A stretch of 13,385 bases of DNA from Propionibacterium sp. (GTDB lineage Bacteria; Actinomycetota; Actinomycetes; Propionibacteriales; Propionibacteriaceae). This document shows, piece after piece, positions 6,203 through 13,385 of this stretch (positions are counted from its first letter, which is position 1; every line of letters starts with the position of its first letter). The stretch covers positions 1 through 13,385 of the forward strand of contig JAAYZP010000412.1 in assembly GCA_012514785.1 (NCBI GenBank), read 5' to 3'. A program made the translations under genes and the position numbers. The notes under the pieces are model-generated. The model was not told where the DNA came from and searched no databases. It saw only the letters and a list, made by a program, of their open reading frames with translations.

Positions 6203-7483
6203 TCACGGGCCGAGGAGCGCCAAGGGGACCACGGCCACGCCATCGCGGCGTCGGTAGGCGGTCGTGCCCGTCGACACGACGATGCGGTCGATGAGCTGGT
6301 CGCCCAAGCGGCCCTGGAGCCAGTGCAGGTGGCGTACATCGCGATCGTCGGCCGTCGGTGCGAGTTTCACCTCGACAGCGATGATGCGACCGTCGCGACC
6401 TTGGAGGATGAGGTCGATCTCCCGATCGCCGCGGTGGGTGCGGAGGTGGCGCACCTCCAACCGCAGCGCGGTGGCGTAGACACGCAGGCTCAGTGTCACC
6501 AGCGATTCGAACAGGGCTCCGAACATCGGCCCGTCGCGGAGCTTGCGCAGTCCAGCATCGACGTCGCCACTCCCGCTGGCCAGCACCAAGCCGTCGGCGT
6601 CGGTGCCCAGCAGACTCGCTGCGAACGCTGGGTCCGCGAGGTGATGCTTGGGGGACTGCATCACCTGCGTGAGCCTGGTACCGGCGGGACTCCAGGCCGG
6701 AAGTTCGTCCAGCAGCCAGAGTCGTGCGAGAACGTCGCGAAACGCTGCGATGGTGGCCTTGCTCGGGAGCTGTTCCCGGGACGCCGCTCCTGCGATCGAC
6801 GTCAACGAGGCCGTGCTCGACGTCGCCGCGGCGTACGGACGGAGCCACGCCCTGACTGCGGCAGGTTGCCGATGGAGGCCGCCGAGTTCGGGGACGTCAT
6901 GCGCGATGGCGTACTCCAGGTAGTCGGCGATCACATCCAGCCGCAGCGATGCCGGTTCCGTGCGGACGGCGGGGAACCCGGAGGCGACGATCTCTTCGGC
7001 ATAGTCACGCAGCGTCACCGGGGTGTGACCACCGATATCGCGCTCACCGTCCCAGAGCGCAGCAAGACTCACGGTGGGCTCATCGAGCTGACGTTCGGCG
7101 AATGAGAGCGGGCGCATCCGCAGGCGTAGGAAGCGGGCGGCCCCCGGGTGGAGCCGGGCATCGCCCAGATCGGCGCTGCCTGTCAGGATGAACCGTCCGG
7201 GGCGGGGCTCGTCATCCACCAGCCGACGCACGGTGTCCCAGACCGGAGGGTCCAACTGCCATTCGTCGATCAGGGCCGGGGGATCGAGCGAGCGCAGGTA
7301 TCCGGCGCGGTCTGCGCCCAGAATTGCCGCCGTCGCAGGGTCGTCCAAGCGGACCTTGCTCTTCGCCACGCGGGAGGCCGTGGCGGTCTTCCCGACGGCT
7401 CGGGGGCCCTCGATCGAGACGGCGCGGGTCCCTTGCAAGTATTCCGCGAGTTGTTCATCCACAATCCTCGGGATGTATTCCAC
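6203..7483 (-). CDS. AAA_14/DUF4143-family ATP-binding protein
   Basis: A 426-residue cytoplasmic protein of the COG1373 type: an N-terminal AAA ATPase domain followed by a DUF4143 region with a restriction-endonuclease-like fold. Walker A is GPRAVGKT (26-33), Walker B is ALIDEWQ (70-76) and a sensor-like strand is FILTGSA (98-104). The C-terminal part keeps a PD-(D/E)xK-like set: E325 in ALFESLV, D357 in REIDLIL, and E371/K373 in AVEVK. The family is widespread and its role is poorly understood. The start GTG 7483 is chosen because AGGAGG sits 5-6 nt upstream. A TTG at 7516 extends the frame by 11 codons but would put the ribosome binding site inside the gene. Upstream DNA is AT-rich and carries the 23-bp repeat array, and this type of gene is often patchily distributed, so lateral acquisition is plausible. 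Confidence 0.87.
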   Translation of the reverse strand: MEYIPRIVDEQLAEYLQGTRAVSIEGPRAVGKTATASRVAKSKVRLDDPATAAILGADRAGYLRSLDPPALIDEWQLDPPVWDTVRRLVDDEPRPGRFILTGSADLGDARLHPGAARFLRLRMRPLSFAERQLDEPTVSLAALWDGERDIGGHTPVTLRDYAEEIVASGFPAVRTEPASLRLDVIADYLEYAIAHDVPELGGLHRQPAAVRAWLRPYAAATSSTASLTSIAGAASREQLPSKATIAAFRDVLARLWLLDELPAWSPAGTRLTQVMQSPKHHLADPAFAASLLGTDADGLVLASGSGDVDAGLRKLRDGPMFGALFESLVTLSLRVYATALRLEVRHLRTHRGDREIDLILQGRDGRIIAVEVKLAPTADDRDVRHLHWLQGRLGDQLIDRIVVSTGTTAYRRRDGVAVVPLALLGP

Positions 7484-7487
7484 AGAG

Positions 7488-7496
7488 CCCTCCTGG
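7488..7496 (-). promoter_or_regulatory. Ribosome binding site fixing the GTG start of the ATPase gene
   Basis: The minus strand reads CCAGGAGGG, ending 4 nt before GTG 7483. It contains a full AGGAGG and is the strongest Shine-Dalgarno in the region. It selects GTG 7483 over the upstream in-frame TTG at 7516. Confidence 0.7.
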
Positions 7497-7521
7497 CCAT
7501 GTCGGGAGAGGACCAAACGAT

Positions 7522-7606
7522 GCTTTGAACCGTTTCGTCCCGCTTTTCTATCCCATTTCGTTGCTTGATTTTAGCCCATTTCGCCGATGAATTTTAGTCC
7601 ATTTCG
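7522..7606 (-). repeat. Four 16-bp direct repeats at exact 23-bp period
   Basis: Read on the minus strand, the motif CGAAATGGRCTAAAAT occurs at 7606-7591 and 7583-7568 (two near-identical copies). It recurs at 7560-7545 (CGAAATGGGATAGAAA, 13 of 16 matching) and 7537-7522 (CGAAACGGTTCAAAGC, about 10 of 16). Copy starts are 23 bp apart each time, with unrelated 7-nt spacers. The tract 7521-7620 is about 45% G+C by hand count. Copies include TAAAAT, which can serve as a -10 element for the ATPase gene, and copies decay towards that gene. The most likely role is cooperative protein binding controlling the ATPase gene. Confidence 0.75.
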
Positions 7607-7635
7607 TCGGATCGAGCTCTTCCGGATCGATCGCG

Positions 7636-7641
7636 TAGGCT
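7636..7641 (+). promoter_or_regulatory. -10 element of the PaiB-like gene (leaderless)
   Basis: TAGGCT is followed by 7 nt (GGCCGCC) and ATG 7649, with no ribosome binding site. The geometry matches the other leaderless starts in the window. Confidence 0.6.
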
Positions 7642-7648
7642 GGCCGCC

Positions 7649-8335
7649 ATGTACGTCGCCAACCACTTCCGCCTGCCCGACGACCGCATCGAGGTGCTGC
7701 TGAAGTCGGTCCGTCCGGGCAACTTCGTCACGGTCCACGACGACGGCCCCGTCGCCACGTTCGCGCCCTTCCACCTGGAGGAGCGCGCCTCCGGCCGCGT
7801 GCTCGTCACGCACCTGGTGCGCAACAACCCCCAGGTGCGGGAGAAGCCGATCGGCCCCGCGATGGCGATCCTCGACATCACCGACGCCTACGTCTCGCCG
7901 CTGTGGTACGCCACCAACAGCGACCTGCCCAACGTCCCCACCTGGGACTACGTCACCATCCACGTCTGGGGTCGTCCCAGCTTCGACTTCGAGCCCGTGG
8001 GCGCGCTCGAGGCCGCCCGGCAGCTGACGCTGCGCATGGAGGGCCCCGAGGTGCTGGAGATGGTGGGGGACCAGAAACTGCAGCGCATGGCGCGGGCCAT
8101 CGTCGGCGTCGAGATCGCGATCGAGAAGATCGAGGGCAAGGCGAAGATGAGCCAGAACCGCCACCCCGACGACGTCCGCAGCCTCATCGCGCGCTTCGAC
8201 GAGTACGGGCCCAGGGAGGTGGCCGACTACCTGCGCGAGGTGAGCCTGCCGTACGCGGAGGCGCGCTTCGGCGAGATCGAGCGGATCGGCGCCGAACATC
8301 GGCTCCCCACCTTCGGAGCCGGCACACGGAGCTGA
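7649..8335 (+). CDS. PaiB-like FMN-binding negative transcriptional regulator family protein
   Basis: A 228-residue protein of the PaiB family, slightly longer than the usual 200-210 residues. The N-terminus MYVANHF corresponds to the family's MYxPxHF start, then a split-barrel flavin-binding fold follows. Family blocks are HLVRNNPQ (55-62), AYVSPLWYA (80-88), VPTWDYVTIHVWG (96-108) and the C-terminal IVGVEIAIEKIEGKAKMSQNR (151-171). In Bacillus subtilis PaiB was named as a repressor of sporulation and protease genes with the acetyltransferase PaiA. Most members, including this one, have no obvious DNA-binding helix-turn-helix and could be flavin- or heme-binding enzymes. No paiA-like gene is adjacent. 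The start at ATG 7649 is supported by the conserved N-terminus and by the TAGGCT box 7 nt upstream. It diverges from the ATPase gene across the repeat array. Confidence 0.9.
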   Translation: MYVANHFRLPDDRIEVLLKSVRPGNFVTVHDDGPVATFAPFHLEERASGRVLVTHLVRNNPQVREKPIGPAMAILDITDAYVSPLWYATNSDLPNVPTWDYVTIHVWGRPSFDFEPVGALEAARQLTLRMEGPEVLEMVGDQKLQRMARAIVGVEIAIEKIEGKAKMSQNRHPDDVRSLIARFDEYGPREVADYLREVSLPYAEARFGEIERIGAEHRLPTFGAGTRS

Positions 8336-8344
8336 CGGCTCCCC

Positions 8345-8350
8345 TAGAAT
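8345..8350 (+). promoter_or_regulatory. -10 element of the DUF4129-MoxR-DUF58 operon (leaderless)
   Basis: TAGAAT is followed by 7 nt (CACCCGC) and ATG 8358. It lies 10 bp after the PaiB-like stop codon, so the operon can be transcribed independently of that gene. No ribosome binding site precedes the ATG. Confidence 0.65.
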
Positions 8351-8357
8351 CACCCGC

Positions 8358-9059
8358 ATGGCTTCGAGGCGGACGGCGTGGGTGCTCGTCGTCGCGTTCG
8401 TAGTCCTGGCGATCGCCGCGGTCGGCGCGTCCAGCTCGCTTCCGCCGCTGCTCCAGCTCCCCGACGGCGAGGCCGGCGGCCCAGAGATCATGCTCCCTAC
8501 CCAGGACCCCGAACTCGAGATCGAGGAGGGCCTCGACGAGCAGCCCGAGCTACCCGGGATGCCCTCCATCCCCGGTTGGCTCACCGACGCGCTCTGGGCC
8601 GTGCTCCTGTTCATCGCCGTCCCGACGCTGATCTGGGCGATCTGGCGGATCATCGAGGCCCAGCTCGCCATCCGCGCACGCACTGCGAAGACCCCGAACA
8701 TCCGCTTCACGGAGGTGGGCGACGTCGTCGACGCCGAACAGCTCGCCGAGTCGTTCGCCGACGCCCTCACCTCGCTCCGGCAGGGGGTGGACGTCGACGA
8801 GGCGATCCTCGGCTGCTGGCGACGTATGGAGTCGCTGGTGGCGCAGACCGGCGTCGTCCGGGCGCCTACGCAAACCTCCACGGAGTTCACCGTCGACGTG
8901 TTGGCGCACACCTCCGCCGACCAGGACGCGCTCGAACGCCTCGCCGACCTCTACCGCCGCGCCGCCTTCTCCGACCACGAGCTGGGTGACGCCCACCGCG
9001 ACGACGCCGTCGCCTCGCTCGAAACCCTGCACGCTTCGCTGACGGCGGAGGCCCGATGA
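8358..9059 (+). CDS. DUF4129 domain membrane protein
   Basis: A 233-residue protein with two transmembrane helices (about 7-26 and 74-99) separated by an acidic, proline-rich extracytoplasmic loop (about 27-73), followed by a cytoplasmic domain. That domain (about 125-205) fits DUF4129: ADALTSLRQG, then AILGCWRRMESLVAQTG, VRAPTQTSTEFTVDVL, and ERLADLYRRAAFSDHEL. DUF4129 is the C-terminal domain of TgpA-type transglutaminases and also occurs alone beside MoxR and DUF58 genes. It is the first gene of a five-gene operon. The start ATG 8358 follows a TAGAAT box by 7 nt, and the stop overlaps the next start as ATGA. Its role is presumably as a membrane partner of the MoxR ATPase and DUF58 protein. 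Confidence 0.87.
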   Translation: MASRRTAWVLVVAFVVLAIAAVGASSSLPPLLQLPDGEAGGPEIMLPTQDPELEIEEGLDEQPELPGMPSIPGWLTDALWAVLLFIAVPTLIWAIWRIIEAQLAIRARTAKTPNIRFTEVGDVVDAEQLAESFADALTSLRQGVDVDEAILGCWRRMESLVAQTGVVRAPTQTSTEFTVDVLAHTSADQDALERLADLYRRAAFSDHELGDAHRDDAVASLETLHASLTAEAR

Positions 9060-9549
9060 AGCGCGGACTCCTGCCCTACCTGCTCGGCGCCGCCGCCATC
9101 GCGCTGGTGCCGATGGTGGTCCTCGGGCTCACCGACGTCCGGGTCCCCGTGGTCCCCTGGATGCTGGCCGCGCTGCTCGCCGGGGTGATCTGGTGGGCGT
9201 TCGCGGGCGACGGGCCGTCGCGGCGGTCCGCGAACTGGCAGGCGCCGCGCCCCGACCCGCAGCCCATGCGCTTCACCGCCGACCTGCGCACGCGACGCGT
9301 GGTCACGATGGTGGTCGACGCGCAGCCCTCCAAGGGCTTCACGGGTGTCGCGCTCACCAACACGCTCGCCGCGCGCGCCCGCTCCCGCCTCGTCCGCAAC
9401 CACGGACTGCCCGACGACGACCCCCTCGCCCACGCCGGCCACCTGCTCAGCCCCCAGCTGCTCGACTACCTACGGCGCGCCGGCACCGACGACACCCAGA
9501 CCGTCTCCCCGCGCACCCTGCGCATCTACCTGAAGGAAATCGAAGCCCT

Positions 9550-9553
<4 letters not shown>
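9056..9553 (+). CDS. Small two-helix membrane protein of the MoxR operon
   Basis: A 165-residue protein with two N-terminal transmembrane helices (about 5-25 and 32-51) and a cytoplasmic tail. The tail contains the segment PMRFTADLRTRRVVTMVVDA and a helical C-terminus ending in LRIYLKEIEAL. I can name no domain. A gene in this position, between DUF4129 and MoxR, is common in actinobacteria (some carry DUF4350, which is longer), and the tail pattern of an Arg-rich helix, HGL-like segment and a final 'IE-L' is what I recall from those small neighbours. It starts at ATG 9056, overlapping the previous stop by 4 nt, with GGAGG at 9047-9051 as ribosome binding site. Its stop overlaps the MoxR start as GTGA. 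Inferred role: membrane subunit or adaptor of the MoxR/DUF58 complex. Confidence 0.8.
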
Positions 9554-10526
<973 letters not shown>

Positions 10527-10530
<4 letters not shown>

Positions 10531-11783
10531 GCCCCGCCCCGAGCCTCACCCGCGCCTGGTGGTTCGCCCTGCTGCTGGGCGTGCCCGCCGTGCTGTTCGG
10601 ACGCCCCGACCTGCTCGTGCTCGCGGTGCCGTTCGTCGTCCACGTGGCCTGGGCGTGGGCCCGCCGGCCCGCGCCGGTCGACGAACCCGTCACCGGTCCG
10701 CGGACGGCCGCCTTGGCCGAGGGCGACGCCGCGCTGCTCACGGTGCGCACCGGGCACCCGGGCGCGTTCACCGCGGTGCAGTTCGACGGCGGCCGCCGGA
10801 TGGACTTCCACCCCGCCCACGGCACCGCCGTGAGCGCCGACGGTGAGGTCGTCGTCGCCGCCACCCCCGACCGGTGGGGGCGCTACCGGCTGGCCCCACC
10901 CGTCGTCGCGGTCACCGACGCCAGCGGCGCCTGGCGCGACGTCGTCGAGGGCGACGAGGTGGTGCTCACCGTCCGGCCCGACGTGCAGCGACTCCAGGGT
11001 GGCACCGGCGTCACCCGCCCCGTCGGCATCAGCGGTATCCACCGTTCGCGGGACCGCGGCGACGGCACCGACCTCGCCGACATCCGCGAGTTCGTCCCCG
11101 GCGACCGCCTGAAACGCATCAACTGGCGCGTCTCCTCCCGCACCGGCAGCCTGCACGTGAACTCCATGTTCGTCGAGCGCGACACCGACGTGCTCATCGT
11201 CGTCGACACCCTCACCGAATACTCGTCCGGTCTACGCGAGGCTTCCACGAGCCTCGACCAGATCGCCCGCGCACTCACCGCCATCACCGCGCACTACGTC
11301 GCCTTCGGCGACCGGGTCGCGATCCACGACCTCGGCGGGCGCATCCGCAGCCTGCGGGGCGGCTCCGGCCCGCGCCAGGCGCAGGCCGTGCTCAGCGCGC
11401 TCGCACTCACCGACCGCGGCGGGCAGGAGGAGCGCACGTTCCGCCGAGTGCCCCACGTGGGCGGCGGCACGCTCGTGTTCTTCCTCTCCCCGCTGCTCGA
11501 CGCGCCCGTCCGCGACGAGCTCGTCCGGGTGCGGCAGCTGGGCGGGGAGGTGGTCGGCGTCGACACGCTGCCCGAGGAGCTCGGCCGCACCGCGGGTATC
11601 AAGGACTACCGCCCCGACACGTTCCTCGGCGAGGCGTGGGTGCTGCGCCGACTCGAACGCGACGACGCCCTCGCCCGCATGCAGGAGCTCGGGATCCCGG
11701 TCACGCCGTGGCGGGGCCCCGGCAGCCTCGCCAGCGTGCTGCGGGCGATGGAGGCGGCGCGGAGTGCGCCGAGGATCGCATGA
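10527..11783 (+). CDS. DUF58 (VWA-like) protein, partner of MoxR
   Basis: A 418-residue protein with an N-terminal membrane hairpin (about 10-46), a beta-rich domain (about 60-150) and a DUF58 domain. The DUF58 signature is DLADIREFVPGDRLKRINWR (182-201), followed by a VWA-like strand DVLIVVDTLTEYSS (221-234). A classical VWA metal site reads DxSxS; here it is D227-T-L-T, so the site looks degenerate. DUF58 proteins are usual partners of MoxR ATPases, presumably binding substrates or metal at the membrane. The TTG start at 10527 overlaps the MoxR stop (TTGA) and has AGGAGG 4 nt upstream. The stop overlaps the next gene as ATGA. Confidence 0.92.
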
Positions 11784-12325
11784 GGGACCTCGCCTCCACC
11801 ATCGCCGACGCCACCCACGCGCTGCGCGCGACCACCGGCGCGCAGTGGGCGCTTCGCGCACTCACGCTCGCGGCCGCCGCGGGCGCCGCGGCCCTGTGCT
11901 GGGTGTGGTTCCCGTTCGGCTACGCGCCGGCCATGCTCGGCCTCGTCGTCGTGCTCGGGCTGGCGAGCGTCGTGCGGCCCGATTCGCTGGCGCCCGTCCT
12001 GACGATCGCCGCCGTACTGCTCTGGTGGATCGTCGGCGGCGGCGAAGCCACCTGGTGGCGGCCCGTGGTCGTGGCGTTGCTGGTGGCCGTGTTCCACTTC
12101 GGCATCGCGCTCGCCGCGGCCGCGCCGCCCTGGTCGCACGGCGACGCGGGCGTGCTGCGACGGTGGCTCGCGTCGTCGGGCACCTACCTGGGCCTGACGG
12201 CGCTGGGGCTGGGGGTCGTCGTCGGCGCGGCGTCACTGGGCGGCGGGGGCATGACCTGGGTGGTGGCCGGGGCGCTGACGCTGCTGGCGGCAGCTGTGGT
12301 CGTCGCAAGGTCCTTGCGTGAGTGA
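11780..12325 (+). CDS. Multi-helix membrane protein, last gene of the MoxR operon
   Basis: A 181-residue, very hydrophobic protein with five or six predicted transmembrane helices (about 25-44, 48-64, 70-86, 94-115, 134-152 and 158-176) and short loops. The N-terminal 22 residues form an amphipathic cytoplasmic helix. I recognise no domain. It starts at ATG 11780, overlapping the DUF58 stop by 4 nt, with GAGGA (11771-11775) as ribosome binding site. Its position as the fifth coupled gene suggests it is a membrane component of the same system. A TgpA-type transglutaminase, often found in such clusters, is absent here, and this protein has no transglutaminase domain. The end of the gene contains the odd palindrome GCAAGGTCCTTGC (12305-12317). 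Confidence 0.8.
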   Translation: MRDLASTIADATHALRATTGAQWALRALTLAAAAGAAALCWVWFPFGYAPAMLGLVVVLGLASVVRPDSLAPVLTIAAVLLWWIVGGGEATWWRPVVVALLVAVFHFGIALAAAAPPWSHGDAGVLRRWLASSGTYLGLTALGLGVVVGAASLGGGGMTWVVAGALTLLAAAVVVARSLRE

Positions 12326-12373
12326 GCCGGGTCGACGCCGAGCGATCGGCCAGCGGTTCAAGCTCCTGGCAAG

Positions 12374-12395
12374 ATTGTTATCCAATCGTTATTGA
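12374..12395 (+). repeat. Two 11-bp direct repeats in an AT-rich tract upstream of cstA
   Basis: ATTGTTATCCA (12374-12384) is followed directly by ATCGTTATTGA (12385-12395), with 8 of 11 bases matching. The tract to about 12406 is the only AT-rich stretch of the 156-bp gap and probably contains the cstA promoter or a binding site one helical turn apart. I cannot assign -35/-10 hexamers with confidence. Confidence 0.3.
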
Positions 12396-12436
12396 ATTTT
12401 CACGAAAGCGCGGTCGATTCCTGATTGGGTAGTGGC

Positions 12437-12449
12437 CGGGGGAACCCCG
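12437..12449 (+). other. Small GC hairpin in the cstA leader
   Basis: CGGGGGAACCCCG forms a 5-bp stem with a 3-nt loop, ending 19 bp before the cstA ribosome binding site. It may be a leader structure if transcription starts in the AT-rich tract upstream. No riboswitch was recognised. Confidence 0.25.
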
Positions 12450-12468
12450 TCCTAGTCAACCCGCAATT

Positions 12469-12474
12469 AAGGAG
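12469..12474 (+). promoter_or_regulatory. cstA ribosome binding site
   Basis: AAGGAG lies 7 nt before ATG 12482, close to optimal, and fixes the cstA start. Unlike several neighbours, this gene has a leadered message. Confidence 0.8.
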
Positions 12475-12481
12475 CCCAACG

Positions 12482-13385
12482 ATGAGCTCACTCGTGCTCA
12501 TGGTCATCGGCCTGGTCATCTTCGCCTTCGGCTACCTCGTGTACTCGAAGTTCCTGGCGACGAAGATCTACAAACTGGACGACAAGTTCCAGACACCCGC
12601 GCACGAACTCAACGACGGCATCGACTACGTGCCGACGAACAAGTTCATCCTCTGGGGGCACCACTTCACTTCTGTGGCCGGCGCCGCGCCGATCGTCGGG
12701 CCCGCCGTCGCGATCATCTGGGGCTGGCTGCCCGCGTTCCTCTGGGTGACGCTGGGCACCGTCTTCTTCGCGGGCATGCACGATCTGGGAGCGCTGTGGG
12801 CATCGCAGCGCAACAAGGGCCGCTCGATCGGTTCCCTCTCCGCCCGCTACATCGGCCGCCGCGGCTCCTACCTGTTCCTCATCGTGATCTTCCTGGTGCT
12901 GCTCATGGTCGTGACCGCGTTCGCCGTGGTCATCACCGGCTTGCTGATCAGCACGCCCAGTTCGGTCATCCCGGCCTGGGGCGCGATCATCGTCGCGGTC
13001 CTCGTCGGCATCGCCATCTACCGCCTGAAGTGGCGCCTGCTGCCGGTGACCGTCGTCGGTGTCGTCGTGCTGTACGCGCTGATCGTGGTCGGCGACCGCG
13101 TGCCCGTCGTGCTCCCGGAGGACTTCCTCGGCATCGGCCCGGCCGCGTTCTGGATCATCGTGCTGTTCATCTACGGCGGCCTTGCCTCGGTCCTGCCCGT
13201 CTGGCTCCTGCTGCAGCCGCGTGACTACATCAACGGCGTCCAGCTCTTCGTCGGCCTGGCACTGCTGTACGGCTCGGTGCTGATCGGCACCATCCTCGGG
13301 GCCGACTCCACGAACATCGTCGCGCCCATGATCAACAACGCCGTCCCCGACGGCACCCCGAGCATCTTCCCGCTGCTGTTCGTCA
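12482..13385 (+). CDS. cstA: CstA-family carbon starvation / pyruvate transporter, N-terminal part
   Basis: The first 301 residues of a polytopic membrane transporter that runs past the window end; complete family members have roughly 550-700 residues. A first helix (3-21) is followed by the CstA hallmark region DGIDYVPTNKFILWGHHF (45-62) and SVAGAAPIVGPAVAIIWGW (64-82). The next conserved blocks are LPVWLLLQPRDYIN (238-251) and helices at about 129-155, 164-180, 187-204, 220-243 and 253-272. In Escherichia coli CstA and its relative BtsT import pyruvate, and CstA has also been linked to peptide uptake under carbon starvation. The start at ATG 12482 has AAGGAG 7 nt upstream. It is transcribed in the same direction as the MoxR operon but 156 bp downstream, with its own AT-rich upstream region. 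Confidence 0.93.
   Translation, partial: MSSLVLMVIGLVIFAFGYLVYSKFLATKIYKLDDKFQTPAHELNDGIDYVPTNKFILWGHHFTSVAGAAPIVGPAVAIIWGWLPAFLWVTLGTVFFAGMHDLGALWASQRNKGRSIGSLSARYIGRRGSYLFLIVIFLVLLMVVTAFAVVITGLLISTPSSVIPAWGAIIVAVLVGIAIYRLKWRLLPVTVVGVVVLYALIVVGDRVPVVLPEDFLGIGPAAFWIIVLFIYGGLASVLPVWLLLQPRDYINGVQLFVGLALLYGSVLIGTILGADSTNIVAPMINNAVPDGTPSIFPLLFV

Noticed and set aside
7484..7516. TTG 7516 as start of the ATPase gene
   Set aside because: The extra 11 codons contain the AGGAGG ribosome binding site for GTG 7483 and do not resemble the family N-terminus.
7522..7606. CRISPR array
   Set aside because: Repeats are 16 bp with 7-nt spacers and are degenerate, far from CRISPR dimensions, and there are no cas genes.
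12305..12317. Palindrome GCAAGGTCCTTGC as operon terminator
   Set aside because: It lies inside the coding sequence, has a 1-nt centre that leaves little loop, and no T-tract follows.
12349..12370. GCCAG/CTGGC stem after the MoxR operon as a terminator
   Set aside because: Only 5 bp of pairing around a 12-nt loop; too weak to call.

Overview
The window is chromosomal DNA from a high-GC Gram-positive bacterium (Actinomycetota). Every gene has strongly GC-biased third codon positions, the phosphoenolpyruvate carboxykinase is the GTP-dependent type usual in actinobacteria, and several genes lack a Shine-Dalgarno sequence and carry a TAnnnT box exactly 7 nt before the ATG, the pattern of leaderless actinobacterial transcripts. 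A member of the Propionibacteriales is plausible, but the genus cannot be fixed from the sequence alone.

Left part (1-4837). The window opens with the C-terminus of an M20-type amidohydrolase (+). It converges on an L-lactate dehydrogenase gene (-), which diverges from a small lipoprotein gene (+) across only 51 bp. A DMT/EamA-type exporter (+) follows; its promoter region contains a 15+15 bp inverted repeat. It converges on the GTP-dependent PEP carboxykinase gene (-). The 165-bp gap between them holds a low-GC, 87-bp imperfect palindrome and a separate GC-rich stem-loop that probably terminates both genes.

Middle part (4838-8335). An eight-helix membrane protein of unknown function (-) and an AAA_14/DUF4143-type ATP-binding protein (-) are followed by a divergent PaiB-like FMN-binding protein (+). 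The gap between the last two is AT-rich (about 45% GC) and contains four copies of a 16-bp motif at an exact 23-bp period. This array is the most unusual structure in the window.

Right part (8336-13385). A compact five-gene operon encodes a DUF4129 protein, a small two-helix membrane protein, a MoxR-type AAA+ ATPase, a DUF58 (VWA-like) protein and a multi-helix membrane protein. Each of the four junctions is a 4-nt overlap of start and stop codons (ATGA, GTGA, TTGA, ATGA), which implies translational coupling and fixed stoichiometry. MoxR/DUF58/DUF4129 sets are thought to form a chaperone-like, membrane-associated complex. The last gene, cut by the window edge, is a CstA-type carbon-starvation/pyruvate transporter with a strong Shine-Dalgarno sequence.

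Metabolically, lactate dehydrogenase, PEP carboxykinase and CstA all act around lactate, pyruvate, PEP and oxaloacetate, but they sit in separate transcription units. No RNA genes, CRISPR arrays, insertion sequences or prophage genes were recognised. No gene-free stretch exceeds 300 bp. I found no clearly new multi-gene system; the novel material here is mainly regulatory and intergenic structure.
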